This document shows positions 14,101-27,500 of a DNA stretch of 64,000 nt, in pieces. The first letter of the stretch is position 1. Each line of letters begins with the position of its first letter. The translations under genes and the position numbers were made by a program. Origin of the DNA: Synanceia verrucosa (lineage: Eukaryota; Chordata; Actinopteri; Perciformes; Synanceiidae); assembly GCA_029721515.1 (NCBI GenBank), contig CM056567.1, positions 7,589,507 to 7,653,506 of the forward strand, given 5' to 3'. The notes beneath the pieces were generated by a model. The model was not told where the DNA came from. It did not search any database and worked only from the letters and a program-made list of their open reading frames with translations.

Positions 14101-14530
14101 TTCATGTGCATCATTAAAGTCACTGCTGCCTTTTTCCGCTACTCTCTGCAGCCTCTCCTCTCATCCCTCTCTTCCACTGACTGGACTGGCTGCATGCAGA
14201 AATGACAATAGGCAGAGGAGAAATGAAGGGATTAAAAGAAGAATCAAATTTAGGAGGTACAGCGGAAAGGGATGGGGAAGAAAAGCTGAATGAATGAGAG
14301 TGAGAGAAAGGACAGCAGACAGACGGGGTGTTATGCAGGCTAGGGAGTGTGCATGTGTGTGTGCTCATAATTGTCATGCGTGGCCATTCTTTGCACTAAG
14401 AGAACGCCACGCTCTGTTGGAGACGGCCCGAGCTTCTATCTGAGATCAACAAATTAGCTCCACGAACAGAACTGTGTGTGTGTGTGTTTGTATGCATGTA
14501 CAGGTAAGGAGAAACACAGACACAGACACA

Positions 14531-14581
<51 letters not shown>

Positions 14582-15776
14582 AAAGGGCAACTCTATCAGG
14601 CCCAAGTCCAACATGATAAAATGTTATTGCCATTTTCCTGTAAATTGGCTGTGAGTGCTCAGTCTCCTTTGTGTCGGACTCTGTCTGTACACATACGCCT
14701 CTAACAGAGCGTGCTCTCTGCATAAGAGGCTGGGCCGCAATGCAGCATGGGAGATTTACGGGTGTGGGCTCTCTCTAAACGATGACAGTCTTTGTCAAAC
14801 CCCATAATAAAGCCCGAGAGATTGGTTAGTAAGAAGGAAAGGAAACATGGAAAAACACACACACACACACACCATTCTTGCATGCACACACACTCAAGAA
14901 AAAAGACTGAATGGGTCAGTTTTGCATGAAAAATTAATTCACATTCAAAGTGAGGCAATGCAATAGTTAGTATTCTTTTTTGATAGACGTGTTATAATGA
15001 TGTGCACAGTGAGCAGAAGCTGTTGTAGTTTGGTGGAAAACTGCTGTCCTCAGTGTCTGTGGATGTAAGTCTGTGTGTCCAAATGTGTGTGTGTGTGTGT
15101 GTGTGTGTGTGTTCACATCAGAGACAGTGTGGCAATGTGTAAATCTGTGTTGCTCCCTTAATGCCTCCATATTTCAGAGGCCTAGTGGGGGGATTTATGT
15201 CCGACTGCTCATGCCAATTTTCCTCCTCTGTCTCAGCACAGATAAATCAGCTGCACTAACACAGCTGCACTGTGAGAAGAGCAATTCACGTACATGCACT
15301 CACACACACACAATGGTGCACACACCATTTAAGCTGAAAACCCCATAAAAACCCATAATAGTAACACAACGAATAGAGGAAATGGTCTATCATTGACAGG
15401 AGATATGTATAAATAAAGAGGATTATAAATGAAAGCTTGTAAGGTGAAAAACTAACCCCAACTTCCCTATCATGACACTAAGATGCTGTTGTTTCATGCC
15501 ACTGTCCATCATGTTGGAATCCTCATGTGATCCAGATCATATCAGATCATGTCAACAAGTTTTGGTTTGATTCAGAAGACTTTATATCCCATCATTATCA
15601 GCCTTTGTGCCATGATGAATGATGGGATTTCTAGGTGGTGTTCAGTGACAGGATACTGGTGAGAGCTCAATCAGCGGATGTAAATCAGAGACTGAGGCTC
15701 CACCTCCTCATCCATCTCTCTCCAGCATTGGCGGCTCCGACTCGGGGCTGGGCTGACCCCTTTGCACTTCCATAAA

Positions 15777-15836
<60 letters not shown>

Positions 15837-17698
15837 TCAAACCTGTATTAAAGTAGTAAATTACTGCCACAGTTATAGCCATATCACTAGTATAGTAATT
15901 GCTTTTATAGTGACGCTATGTCTAAGGGTTAGGTCAAAGCCAAATTCATGCATGGCTAAAAACTAGAAGCCTCAAACGTACCACCTTTAATTTCATGGTG
16001 ATTAGAACCAAATGTCTTCATTTTGTTGACACGGAGAAAAGTCTGCTGCTACACATCCCTTAACAATAAAAAGGAACCCCGCTGGATCTACTGAACAGCT
16101 GGCTTTCACATGTAGTTACACCTCCCACCTGCATGTGAACATCATATTCTGATGTGATTACTAGCTCAAAGGCCTGCACAATTGAATATTAATCACGATT
16201 TTCACCTCACACAATTAAACAGACATGATCAAGTGCGATATTGACGTTTAAAATTAGCTCTCCGCTTAGAAAAAAACTCTTCCTAGATTAACAGCTAAAC
16301 GTCAGGGGGCCATCAAGATGGTTTGGCTTCACTTTTGGGGAGCTGTTGTGCCATTGAGTGCACCCTACATCAGCAGCCTGTGAAAGACTTATGGAAGTAA
16401 AAGCAGTGCTCTGTTGATTTAAATCTTAAAGTACAATATACAGTATAAGTATTGTCCCTAAAAATAATGAACAATCACAATACATAACCCTGATCTCAAT
16501 TCTGATCAAATAACCATTAACCTTTCCCATGTAAATTTAGAGTTTCATCCTTGCTTTTCCCTAAGGGTAACAGGTATGAAGCGGCTTAGCGCAGCATCAG
16601 CTGATGGTACCTGATGCCAAGGTTCATGGTCTCTGCGGTCCCAATCATCCCGATGGCCAGGAGCATGTTGTTGCAGATCTTAGCTGCCTAGAGAAGAAGA
16701 GAGCAGAACATGCATTTATATGGTATGTGCATATGAGCAGGTTTGCAAGATGAAGATTTAATACAGAATGTAAATTTATTTAAAGGTACAGCAGACACAA
16801 CCATCAGATGAGCACTGGATCAGACTTTCCTTTTTCAAGATTATTTTTGGAGCTTTTTTGGCCTTTATTTGTCAGAGATAGTAATAATCCCCCCCCCCGA
16901 GTGATTGCAAATCACCTGTCTGTGCACATCTGATATTAGCGGATGAGGATATTTTCTTAAAACCAAAGTATATAACTATTAGCTATAGAAAGCAGCGGGT
17001 TCAATGGTCTCATTGTTAATAAAATAAAATAATCATAAAAAAAATACACAAAACAACTCTTTTTCCGATCAATTAATAACAAACCAATGCAGATCCTATG
17101 CATAAATAGCTGTGTTCATGCATGCCATTTCTTGCTGTTGGTTGGGTAAATACAGTCTGTTATTGAAATGGGTGAACTTTTATGCATGTGAGCAAATATT
17201 TAACAGTTAATGGCTTCTTTTTGTTTGCATGTATGGGCCTTCACCTGTCCAGTGCCGACCGCTCCACAATAGATAACATTGGCTCCCATGCAGGTGAGCA
17301 GCTCCTGTGCAGCTTTGTATTCCTCCTCTACTCCACCTACCATGAAGGTCAGTTTGGCCATGCTGGCAGCCCCAACACCTAAACACAAAACAAATGTCAA
17401 GGTTGTTGAGGTTAACTCAGGTGAATTCATGCTATGCTCAGGACACATTCTACATGTCCATCCCCAGTCTCTGAAATAGTCCAACCTAAGACCAGTTACA
17501 CACTGAAAACTTTATACAAGGTTGAAGGGTGAGTTATATAAAACTAAAAAAAGTGCAGATAAATGCCCTTGTGAGTAAAAATGTGCATCCAACTAAAATA
17601 CATGGATGTGCCACACAAATAATACATAATACATCAAACACTTGACTGTTGTAACTTTACCAACTGTGTTTAAGAGGTCAGCTGTGCACTTTTCTTTT

Positions 17699-17753
<55 letters not shown>

Positions 17754-19509
17754 TGGACAGGCGTGTTAAGTAGTGGTGCACCAGAGGGACAGAGGTATCT
17801 TTAAAAGCCGATTGTTGCCATCATCCTCTGCAAAACCCTCATGGGAGCCTTTGCCTTTTGTCCTGTCACCCCTACTCTCTCTGTCTCTCACACACAACAC
17901 ACATTCACAGCAACAGCTGTGCCCGAGGCCAGTCCTCCTCATGGGGGTATCAGTGACAGGCGTGAGGGGTAATTAACTTTACACTTTATCATGTTCAATT
18001 AGGCGTCCCTCCCCATGCCTGATGGCTTAAGGAGCGTGCCATGTTGTGGGAGGCAACCTCACCCCCCATCCTCTACAGGGTCCTTAATGCAGAAAGAAGC
18101 CCTTTTCAGAGCGGGTTGGACCCAGCCGGCCTGTGTCCCTTAAATGCTTCACTGACACTCAAACAGGAGAAAAGTAAATGTTTCTCTGCTGAGGCCATAA
18201 GAAGGCTGGTGTCTGCATGGTGATCTGCTGTATATGAATGCATCTGCATGTTGTTTGAACATGCTAGATCCTGCATATGAAAGCGCACTGAGATTTGTTA
18301 CAATCTGTCAAGCCCTCACTCATCATTACTTGCTTTGCTCCACGACTGGTTGGTCATATCTGATCTTTCTCAGTCATTCATACTTAAAAACTCCCTTCGT
18401 CACACCTTCACACAGCACAAGATATGGTCTCTTTGTCTGTTCCAAGTGCACAAACTGAACTGGGAAAGAAAGCTTGGAATAGCCTTAAAACCAAAAATTC
18501 ATAACTCTAGGTATTTTAACATTATTCTACAGTATGTTTCTTATCGTTTCTGTTGTCTGTGACTCTTTAGGCAGCTGTCTTGACCAGGTCGTCCTCGTGA
18601 AACACTGTTGATCTCAACAGGTCTCAGCTGGTGAAACAGGAGTTAAATAAATAAAGGAAATATAATGCTAATCTCACATCCAACACTTAAATAAGTACTG
18701 TAGAATTCAAAATGCTTTCAAAGTAAATGTATGCAAAGTGACAGACTTTTCAGCACAGCACAAAAAAGGAAAAGAAGAAAGAGAACGGGAGGAAGAGAAA
18801 GAGAAAGAGAGTGAGTTTAAATGTCTCTTTTGGGTGTTGTCTGGCTCTAATGAAAGGCCTCTTAATAGTGAAAGCCTAATAATGTCAGTGTTAATAATTA
18901 AAAGGGAATTACCGGGGACAAAATAGCTGAAATCACAGTTCGCTGCAGAGGAGAGGAGAATAAAGTAAAGGAGGAAAGGACACTTACTGTATATTTCTAT
19001 GAGTCATAAACATAAATATACATCTCTTTCCCCTCCCCCTTCTTTAATTGGCTGTACTGTTGTCAAGTGTATGATGATGCCACTACACTGTATGTGTGTG
19101 TTGTGTGTGTGTGTGTCAGTGCTGAGCTGTCAGCAGGTCATTAGGGCCATATAATGAAGCCCAAAGCCCACGCTGCGGCAGCTGCCTATGTACCACGGCA
19201 AACACACGCTCAACATAAGGCCGCCACACACCCCAATCATACACACATATGGTTCACAGACCATGGACGTGATAGATATATCTCATTTGTTGTCTTTTAA
19301 ATCTCCTTTATGTGTCTGGCTTAATCAATTTGAGTCAAGTTTAATCATAAACATTTCATAATTGTTTAAATTTATGTAGCTGGGAACTAAAGGCGTAGTT
19401 AAATAGTAACATTTTCTTAACTTGCATATAGTTGTAAAAGTTCAACTCATTGTATCACTTCTTATATTTTACTTCATAGTTTCTAAGCTTCAGGCCAAGC
19501 TTCTTGCTT

Positions 19510-19574
<65 letters not shown>

Positions 19575-20050
19575 AAGAGCAGTGTGACAACTGTGCTGGT
19601 TCATTAGTGGAGATCACTGTTTGCGAACGACTAAAGAGGAGATTATTGATAACACGGTCAACGTGCAGATCAATATATCTCACTAAGGAGCGAAAGAAGG
19701 AGAGGAAGGAAGAAGGAGAGCAAGATAAGCGAGAGAGAGAGAGGGAGAGAGATGTAGCGACGACAGCAGAGGAGGAAAACGATCTTTCTCTTTCTACCTC
19801 CCAGCATCCCCCAACACTCCCTCCCTCAAATTAACTAATCACCCATAATAAGCTCTTATGATCTGTAGTGGATTTCTATAGGCAGTGACAACAGGATGAT
19901 GGAAGATCCTTTTGGTGGAAGAATAACACATCATTAGCATAACAATGTGTGCATGCCTGCGTTGGTGCTAACAGCGAGCCTGTTCGCTGTGCACAGGCAA
20001 AGGTGCATTTGTGTTCGTGTGTGATACTTAATTCTAGGATAAGGTCTATG

Positions 20051-20105
<55 letters not shown>

Positions 20106-23100
20106 CGTGCATGTGTGTGTGAGAGGGGACATCCCGTTCTCGGACTGGTCCTGTCAGAGACGGATTAAAGAGGAATCCTAATGAGGCTTCCTGAGCACCG
20201 GGCCCGCCGCCTCATCCATCCCAGCGGGAGTGACAGTCCTGGATCGTTAGCGCTGCACAACTACACAACGCCCCCTAGAGAGGGGAGATGAGGTGTGCGT
20301 GTGTGTGCGTGTGTGTGTGTGTGTGTGTGTGAGGGGTGGGGGGCACCCATAATAGAAGATACAGGGTTGAGAGATGGAGAGGAAAGACTCGAGGAAGGAT
20401 GTAAATAGTAAGAAGACATCCACAAGGGAAAAAGTTATGTATATAAAGCCACACCATCTAGTACTTAACAATTATATAATATGATCATCAGAGAGTGATA
20501 AAAACAGCACATATGGCCGCTTTCAGGGGGAAAACAGAATTCAGAATAAAGACAAAAGTGCCAAACTAATGGCTTACAGGCAATCCTTTCTTGGGAAATA
20601 ATTCCCTTGGGAAAGAACCACCTCTCTCCTCTGCCACTTTCTCTCATCCAGCTCCAGGCTCCAAGTTTTGGTTGGCTGAGTGGTGGGTGCCCACCTCCTC
20701 ACCCTCAAATCACCCAACGCGTATATTCACAGAACGTGCTCGAGCTGGCTCGACTATTAATGAGCCTCTCTGTGGCTTTTAATGTGTACAGTGAAAGCGT
20801 TAGGAGAAGGAATCTGGCTCCAACAATATGTTGTATGACGTATGGGAAGGCACCACACAGTGTGTATACATGCGTCTGAAGTTAAAGATGCATACATACA
20901 CACATCGCTTTCATTCGATCTCCTCCAACATGATTCAAGTTAATAAGCAGGTCGTCAAACCCTATTAGGACAGATGCTTGACAGCAGGCTTCGAGTGTGA
21001 AACTGGTTGTGTAAAGGCAAAAGAAGATCAGAGAAACAACTTTGGTTTGGCCTGTTTGTAGTGAACACTCAATTCATTAGCACTTCTTTCATTGCACACA
21101 AAAGAATCAAGTGAAGCAACTCATGACAGCCTTAAAACCTTTTAAACTGGGGCCTCTTTTTGAAGTGGTGTGTACATGTACAAAGTAAGTGTGAATGTCT
21201 GTGTACATGTGCATGCAGTATCAGTGTGTGGCCTCCTGTGTGCACCAGGGACAGGTGCAGTTCCCAGAGCCGCCAATAAGACGTCAGTTGGAGCTTCTGA
21301 GGCCGTGTCTCGGAGTTACGAGCCGCATGTAAACCAGTAGGCACTTTTTATTGGTGGTGGGTTTAAATTAAACTACATTTGTGAATATGAGGCGACACAA
21401 ACAACACACACAGTCACAGACACAAACACACATGCACAAAAAGGGATGTTCCCAGAGTTTGGTAATGAATGACGCATTTGACAACGAGCCACAACCCTGT
21501 TTTTTTTTTTTCTCCCCAGAGGGTATACAGACAAAAACGCTTTGAGCTGAAACAACACCTACTATATCACTACTAGATCTCTTCCACACACTTCATTTCC
21601 TGAAGTGATAATGTAAGTGTATTTTAAGAATGGCAAGAGAGATTTATGGATATGCCTGACTTCATGTCCAAGTCTTCAAGTCCAAATGTAGTTTGACAAA
21701 TAATCTCTGTCTTTGGCAATATCCTACACTGTTTACTACTACGTTTTTAACTACATGCACATGTTAAGTTTTGGCTCAGCTGACAGTCATCTATAATTTA
21801 AACTGAAAAGAGTCTTTAGGCTTAATAGTGTAACAGCCTTGACTCGATGGGAGTTGACTGCTTGCAGTGTAGGCCAGTGGGGTAGGATGTTTACAGGCCA
21901 ACAACACAACCTCATGTGGTCCACCATTATAATTACACCTCAGGGCAGATCTTTTTCTCAACCAAATTAAAAACCCAAATAGACCCTGTAAAATGCATAA
22001 CGGATATCGAGTAAATACGTGAAACGGTACGAGCACAAGCGAGCGTTAACCAAAGTCGCTCAAACACATAAAAAAAATTTAAGAATCAGCACTTTCAACA
22101 GTGTATCTGCCAACTTTGCTAATGCTCCTCCGTTATGTTAAAAGCAGACTCTTTATCGGCTCCAGTTAACGAGTGCAGAGTCATGAGAACGGATTCCTGC
22201 ACACAAACACTCAAAGGGAAGTTTGGGTTTGGAAAAAAAAAACAAAGGAAGCGTTAATTCAGTTTAATGCATCAACTTAGTTTCCTGTATGTTACTGCAG
22301 CCTTAAGGGTTTAGTTTGCAATGCTTGTCCATCGACCACCAAGCCAGCCCTCATCATCATCACCATCATAATAATTATCATCATCATCATCAGTAACGGG
22401 TCTACTCCGCAGGGGAGAGGCTGGTCAATGGTAGGTGACACAGAATGGAGGGAGCAGCAAAGGTCCACAATCAATCCTTTCTCTGGCCCAATGAGACTCA
22501 TCTAGGAAGAGGCAAGTTAATAATGATCCCCAATTAGGCTGCGAGCAGGCAGGGACACACACTCACATGGTCGAGGTGCAGAAACTTCCTCAGACAGACA
22601 GATTGTAATTGGCTTTTAGGTGCGTGATATACAGAGTGACGTTTGGGCGACATTTGACAGACTTTTTTTTGTATGGCTCATACTCCAGCTTACTATTTGT
22701 CTGCACACACGCAGCAGCTGACATACGGACAGAGATGTGAGAGCCAGTCCCCAGCTGCTGTGGGTTTACCCCCATCTGGAGCATAGGCTAGAGTCTCCCA
22801 TCACCACCCCTCCATCACCACCATCCCTGGTCACTTCACCGCCCTACACCCTCCCTCCCACTGGCCCCCCCATTCCCCCTGTGTCACCAGTACCCGTCAG
22901 TGAGAGGCTTGTTATGCTAATCTAGTCTTTGGGCCACTGACACTCTCTAGTACTGGTAAGCCATCAATTTGACAGACTACGACAGCACAACCCCCTTCCC
23001 ATCCAACCTGATTCCTTAACTCATTGCCAGAAAATCGTCACTAAACTGCCTTCAGGGCCTGATCAGTGCTCTTACGCTCCTCCCTCTCACCAGACGGCTT

Positions 23101-24466
23101 AACAAACTTCAATTGACCTGATTTGTTACTAAGCTCACCATATTTGCTTTCCACAATTTCATTTAAAAGTCTGAATTTTCAGTTTCAAATATATGCATTT
23201 TATAATGCCCTCAAAATGTTCCACAATGCACAGAAAAAGAATCCATTCTAAACTTAAATATTTCTCAGTAATAATCTCAAAGATTTTCATTTGAATAAAT
23301 GTTAATAGTCACTATCACCACAGGAAGTAACACAATGGTTACTGAGCTTGTAGCCCAGCAGTGAAAGTATTGCAATATTTACACATTTGCAGTATTATGA
23401 ACAGGGTGTCCGTGGTGACATTCACAAAAAAAAAACCTATAGTGAGTAAACCAAACATTTCCAACAGCTGCGGCTTAACATTAAAAGCATTTCACTGGCA
23501 AAACACGGGTTGACTTTTAATATTAAGTTGTCACAGTAAATGCAATGTGCTTGTCAGTGGGCTCGACATTGATGCTCGTTACTCATCAAACTTGCATCTA
23601 CAATTGAAATATTGTAGGAAATAATGGAACAAGAATGAGCAGCCACAGCTGCAGGCGCTAGGCTGCACACCTCCAATTTCTCAGTGAGGTAAACAACTAC
23701 TTTCGCTTTTGCAGAATGATGGAAAGCAAAAGATGCTAAATTAAGCAGCTTTTGGCAACCAGTGAAGTGGAAATTGAAAACTACTGACGAGTGTCTGAAT
23801 TGATCTCTAGTCTGACTATATGTAAGTGAAAGTCATAGCCAAAGTTGATCTTTGTGAAAGAAGCCCCAGGTCCTGTGTGCCCTGGGGGGGAGAGTCTATA
23901 TCAGTCAGCAAAGAGGTGGATTGGCAGTGCTGACTGACAAACAAAGTGGTGCCAGCGTTGGTTTGAACAAGCTCCTACAGGCTGGAGAATGACGTTCGAA
24001 CTGTCAGCAAATGACACACTGCAACACTCAGGCTTCGTTGATGTGGTATGGATATGATTAGAGTGGCGTTGAGACTTAGGCTAAAGAGGTAGTTAGCTGA
24101 GGATTATAAGACCTCGCAAACAAGCAACATTAGCCCGTGTGCCCATCGTCCCACAACAGCTAGACTCCTTCATGCTTTCATTTGCACCGATAGCTGACTT
24201 TCCCAGAGCTGGGAAAAAACACAATGAAGGGTTTTTAGTACATTTTTAAAGCCATCGTCCGTTAGCAGTGTGGCAGCCCACCATGGGCACACAGACACAA
24301 ACACAGGCATTCTGGGTAATTACTGCTAACGACCCCGTCTCTCGTTAGCCAAACCTCCTATTTTTGCCATCACTGTGCCAACACCCTGGGCTTGTGACAT
24401 CAGAGCTTGTTTTGTTGTGGGTCAACTTTGCATGCGGATGCTTTTAATGACACCAGACAGCGGTGG

Positions 24467-24504
<38 letters not shown>

Positions 24505-27500
24505 GCAAATGTTAGCATGCCTGACGAACCAGCGTCTAAGTTAATGTAAATGTGTCCATGCAGGAAAGTGTTTGCACAGAGATCACACCTCTGTATGGAC
24601 GTGTGTGTGTGTGTGTGTGTGCTAAAGCCGACAAGATGGTCATGAGAAGAAAGTGAGAGTCTTTTTTTGATTGCTCTTTTTAAAAAAGGTTATGACTTCG
24701 TTATTCAAATCCCACAGTTGACTGCCAAACCTCTAGTGACGCAAAGGACGCACACACACACACATTTCTGTGTAAAACACGCCACCTCACACACCACACA
24801 TACACGAAAGGATTAATTTTATCTCAAAAGAAAAACTCTAAATTAAAAAGAAAAACAAATGCAGAAACCACAAAAAGAACAGTCTGTCTGCAAAAGCTTA
24901 AAAGTATGGGTGATCACAGCAAGTGTATTTTTAGCCTCAGTAAACAAAATATATTTCAGTAAATTCTATGAATTGCATCAATACAGACAGAGAATGAGAA
25001 TTATATTAATAGAATATAACATAAATGCAAAACTGTTTGTCTCTAGAATCAGCTTCATTTAAGTATTGAAGTATTTTTTTTATTTTTCTATGTTATATTT
25101 TACTGCATTTTATTTGTGGACACAGTATTAACACAAGAACTATTCAACGAGCTGAGCTGTTGTCACCCTTAGTGATTTACACGCGCACACGCGCGCACAC
25201 ACACACACCTCATGAGGACAACGATGCCCTACTTGGGTAGGGTGCCATCTCCTGGTTGGAACGGAGCATGTAACCTCATAAAGCACCCAGAGAATGTGGA
25301 AAGTCAGATGGGGATGTGGGGATACAGGCCTCTGCTATTTCCCATGAAGTTGCCACATGCTGGAAGCTTCTTTCATGACCTGTATGTCTCCATAGGTTTA
25401 GCCTGGCTTAACAGGGTCACCTCATCACCGCCAACTAACCTTCCCTGTGGCTCAAATATGGGGCTAAATGTCAGAGTGGGTGCGTTTTAAGGCAGCAGCT
25501 AACCACTTTTGTCAACAATCGATTGGATGATATGTTTTAGATTAATGGACATTTTTTTGTCTATCAAATGACAGAATTATTAAAATATGCCACAAAAAGC
25601 TTGTGCTAAATTACTTGTTTTGTCAGACCAATAGTCCAAACTCCAAAGATTTTCTAGTTATAAAAATATAAATCAGAAGCTGGGGCTGATTAATGCTTGG
25701 TACTTTTCAGAATTACTGATATATAACTGATTCTAGTCTATTCTAAAAATCCACTTTTCTGCTGAGAATCTTCTCCTATTGTCCACTTAACTAGATGTAT
25801 GCAGTTATGGATATGACTTGAGGTGACATGGGTGGATGAGTGCATGCAGCATGTGTGTGTGTGTGAGACAGAGGAGTGTCTGCAGAGCAAGTTGCAGAGG
25901 CCAGAGGCAGCAGGTAAATCATTGGTCATCTCAGGCTAGTAAAAGAGGCTTACTTTAAGTGACAGGAGAGGAAGAACCTTCACACAGGACTGCACATACA
26001 AACTGTGCACTGTCTATAGTATGTAAACAGTGTGTGTGTTGAGGGAGAGTAACAGGCTTAACGCTCTGATCTCTGTGACTGCAGTCGGTCTGATCTGTAG
26101 ACGCCAGCTGGTAAACAGGCCAGTGTGGGCCAAGTCTGTGTTTGTATGGGCAAGGGTGGGAGCTACATTGTGTATTGTGCATGTATTAAAGATTGTGCAA
26201 TAAAAGCAAATAAGAGCATGATCAAGGTTAGTAGTCAGGAGATGTGCTGGAGTGCCAGGATGTAGCTTACTTTAACTGCATACCTGAATTCAAAGAAATT
26301 CAGTGTTTGTGTGCGAAAGAGAGAGAGCGAGATGGACAGTTTTACTGCGATGTGTCTCCTTCATGTCTTATCTCCCTCCTCTCCTCTCCTGCACTCCATG
26401 TGAGGGCAGATTCTCTCCTCTTTATGACTCTTTATCTGACATGAAAGGCACTAACATGGGATAGCCGCCATTACGGCTCCATCAACATGAAAAGCTCTGA
26501 CACGGGATTCTCCGCCGCAGCTCAGCCCATTAAGGACGACTGGTGATCCTGTGCTCTGTCAAGGAGCCGTCACAAGCAGACAGCACCAACATAATGAGGA
26601 CTTAAAACCTTAACCTTGCATTTAAGACCCCTGGTCAAAAGCAGCAATAAAACCTCAAGAGGGCACCTACTGACTGGCCTGCTCAGTAATTACAACCTGT
26701 GTCCGAGCACTAACCCAAAGGGTCCCATAGTTTAGATATACAAAAGAGCGTATGATTGTTCAGAAGTAAAACTGAGGGGTCACAGGCCTAACACAGTGAT
26801 CTGTATTTTTAAATGAACAAACTTGCAGTCTGATATGACCGGCCAGTGGTAATTAAAGAGCAAAACACAGCCTGTGATTCCTTCAGGCATAACACATAGA
26901 ACAAAAAAGAGACAAAGCACAGCAGAAAGGTGCACATGCTCACTAAACGTTTGGGTGACAATTACCTCCTGACACTGGAGCATCCATGAACACGGCACCC
27001 ATCTTTTCTGCAGCAATTGCCATCTCTCTTGAGACGGCAGGGTCGATGGTGGAGGAGTCAATCAACAGTGTTCCCTTCTTCACCTTCCTACAGAGAGCAA
27101 GACAAATTAACCCTTAACACCATGTACAGTGCATAAAATATGTCTTGTCTGGCCAGGACTCTGTGTTTGTACATTAAACACACCGTAATTGACCGTAGTC
27201 GTCTTTCTAACAGTTTTGAAATATATCGGGTGAGGTTGTGCTTTTGCTTACTTGAGGATGCCATTTGGACCTGTGTAGACTTCAATGACGTTGGGACTGG
27301 AGGGTAGCATTGTGAAGATGCGGTCTGCTTTCTCTGCCACCTCTGCTGGTGAGTCTACTACCTGAATATTGGAGTCATCATTTCACAAAGTCATCACACT
27401 ATCACCTTAAAATAAACATACTGTTGAACAAATTGGATGTCTTGTAAGGTTGGCTGAAAAGCACATATTCATGTAATAGCAGCTCTAAAGAAACTGCAGT

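Larger units (their letters stand above)
11886..16610 (-). other. hibadh: hibadh intron 6
   Basis: A 4.7-kb intron with (CA)n blocks at 14,532-14,578, 15,084-15,111 and 15,779-15,834. A probable degenerate DNA-transposon relic lies at 16,160-16,525. Pyrimidine-rich tracts occur near 12,890-13,230. No coding sequence was recognised. Confidence 0.85.
17379..26965 (-). other. hibadh: hibadh intron 4
   Basis: A 9.6-kb intron with dinucleotide repeats at 17,701-17,752, 19,511-19,572, 20,053-20,120, 20,298-20,331, 24,470-24,501, 24,601-24,620 and 25,180-25,208, and a CAT/ATA repeat at 22,350-22,392. Unique, GC-moderate stretches at about 19,120-19,250, 20,130-20,270, 24,240-24,420 and 26,440-26,720 look like candidate conserved noncoding sequence. 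No exon was recognised. Confidence 0.8.
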
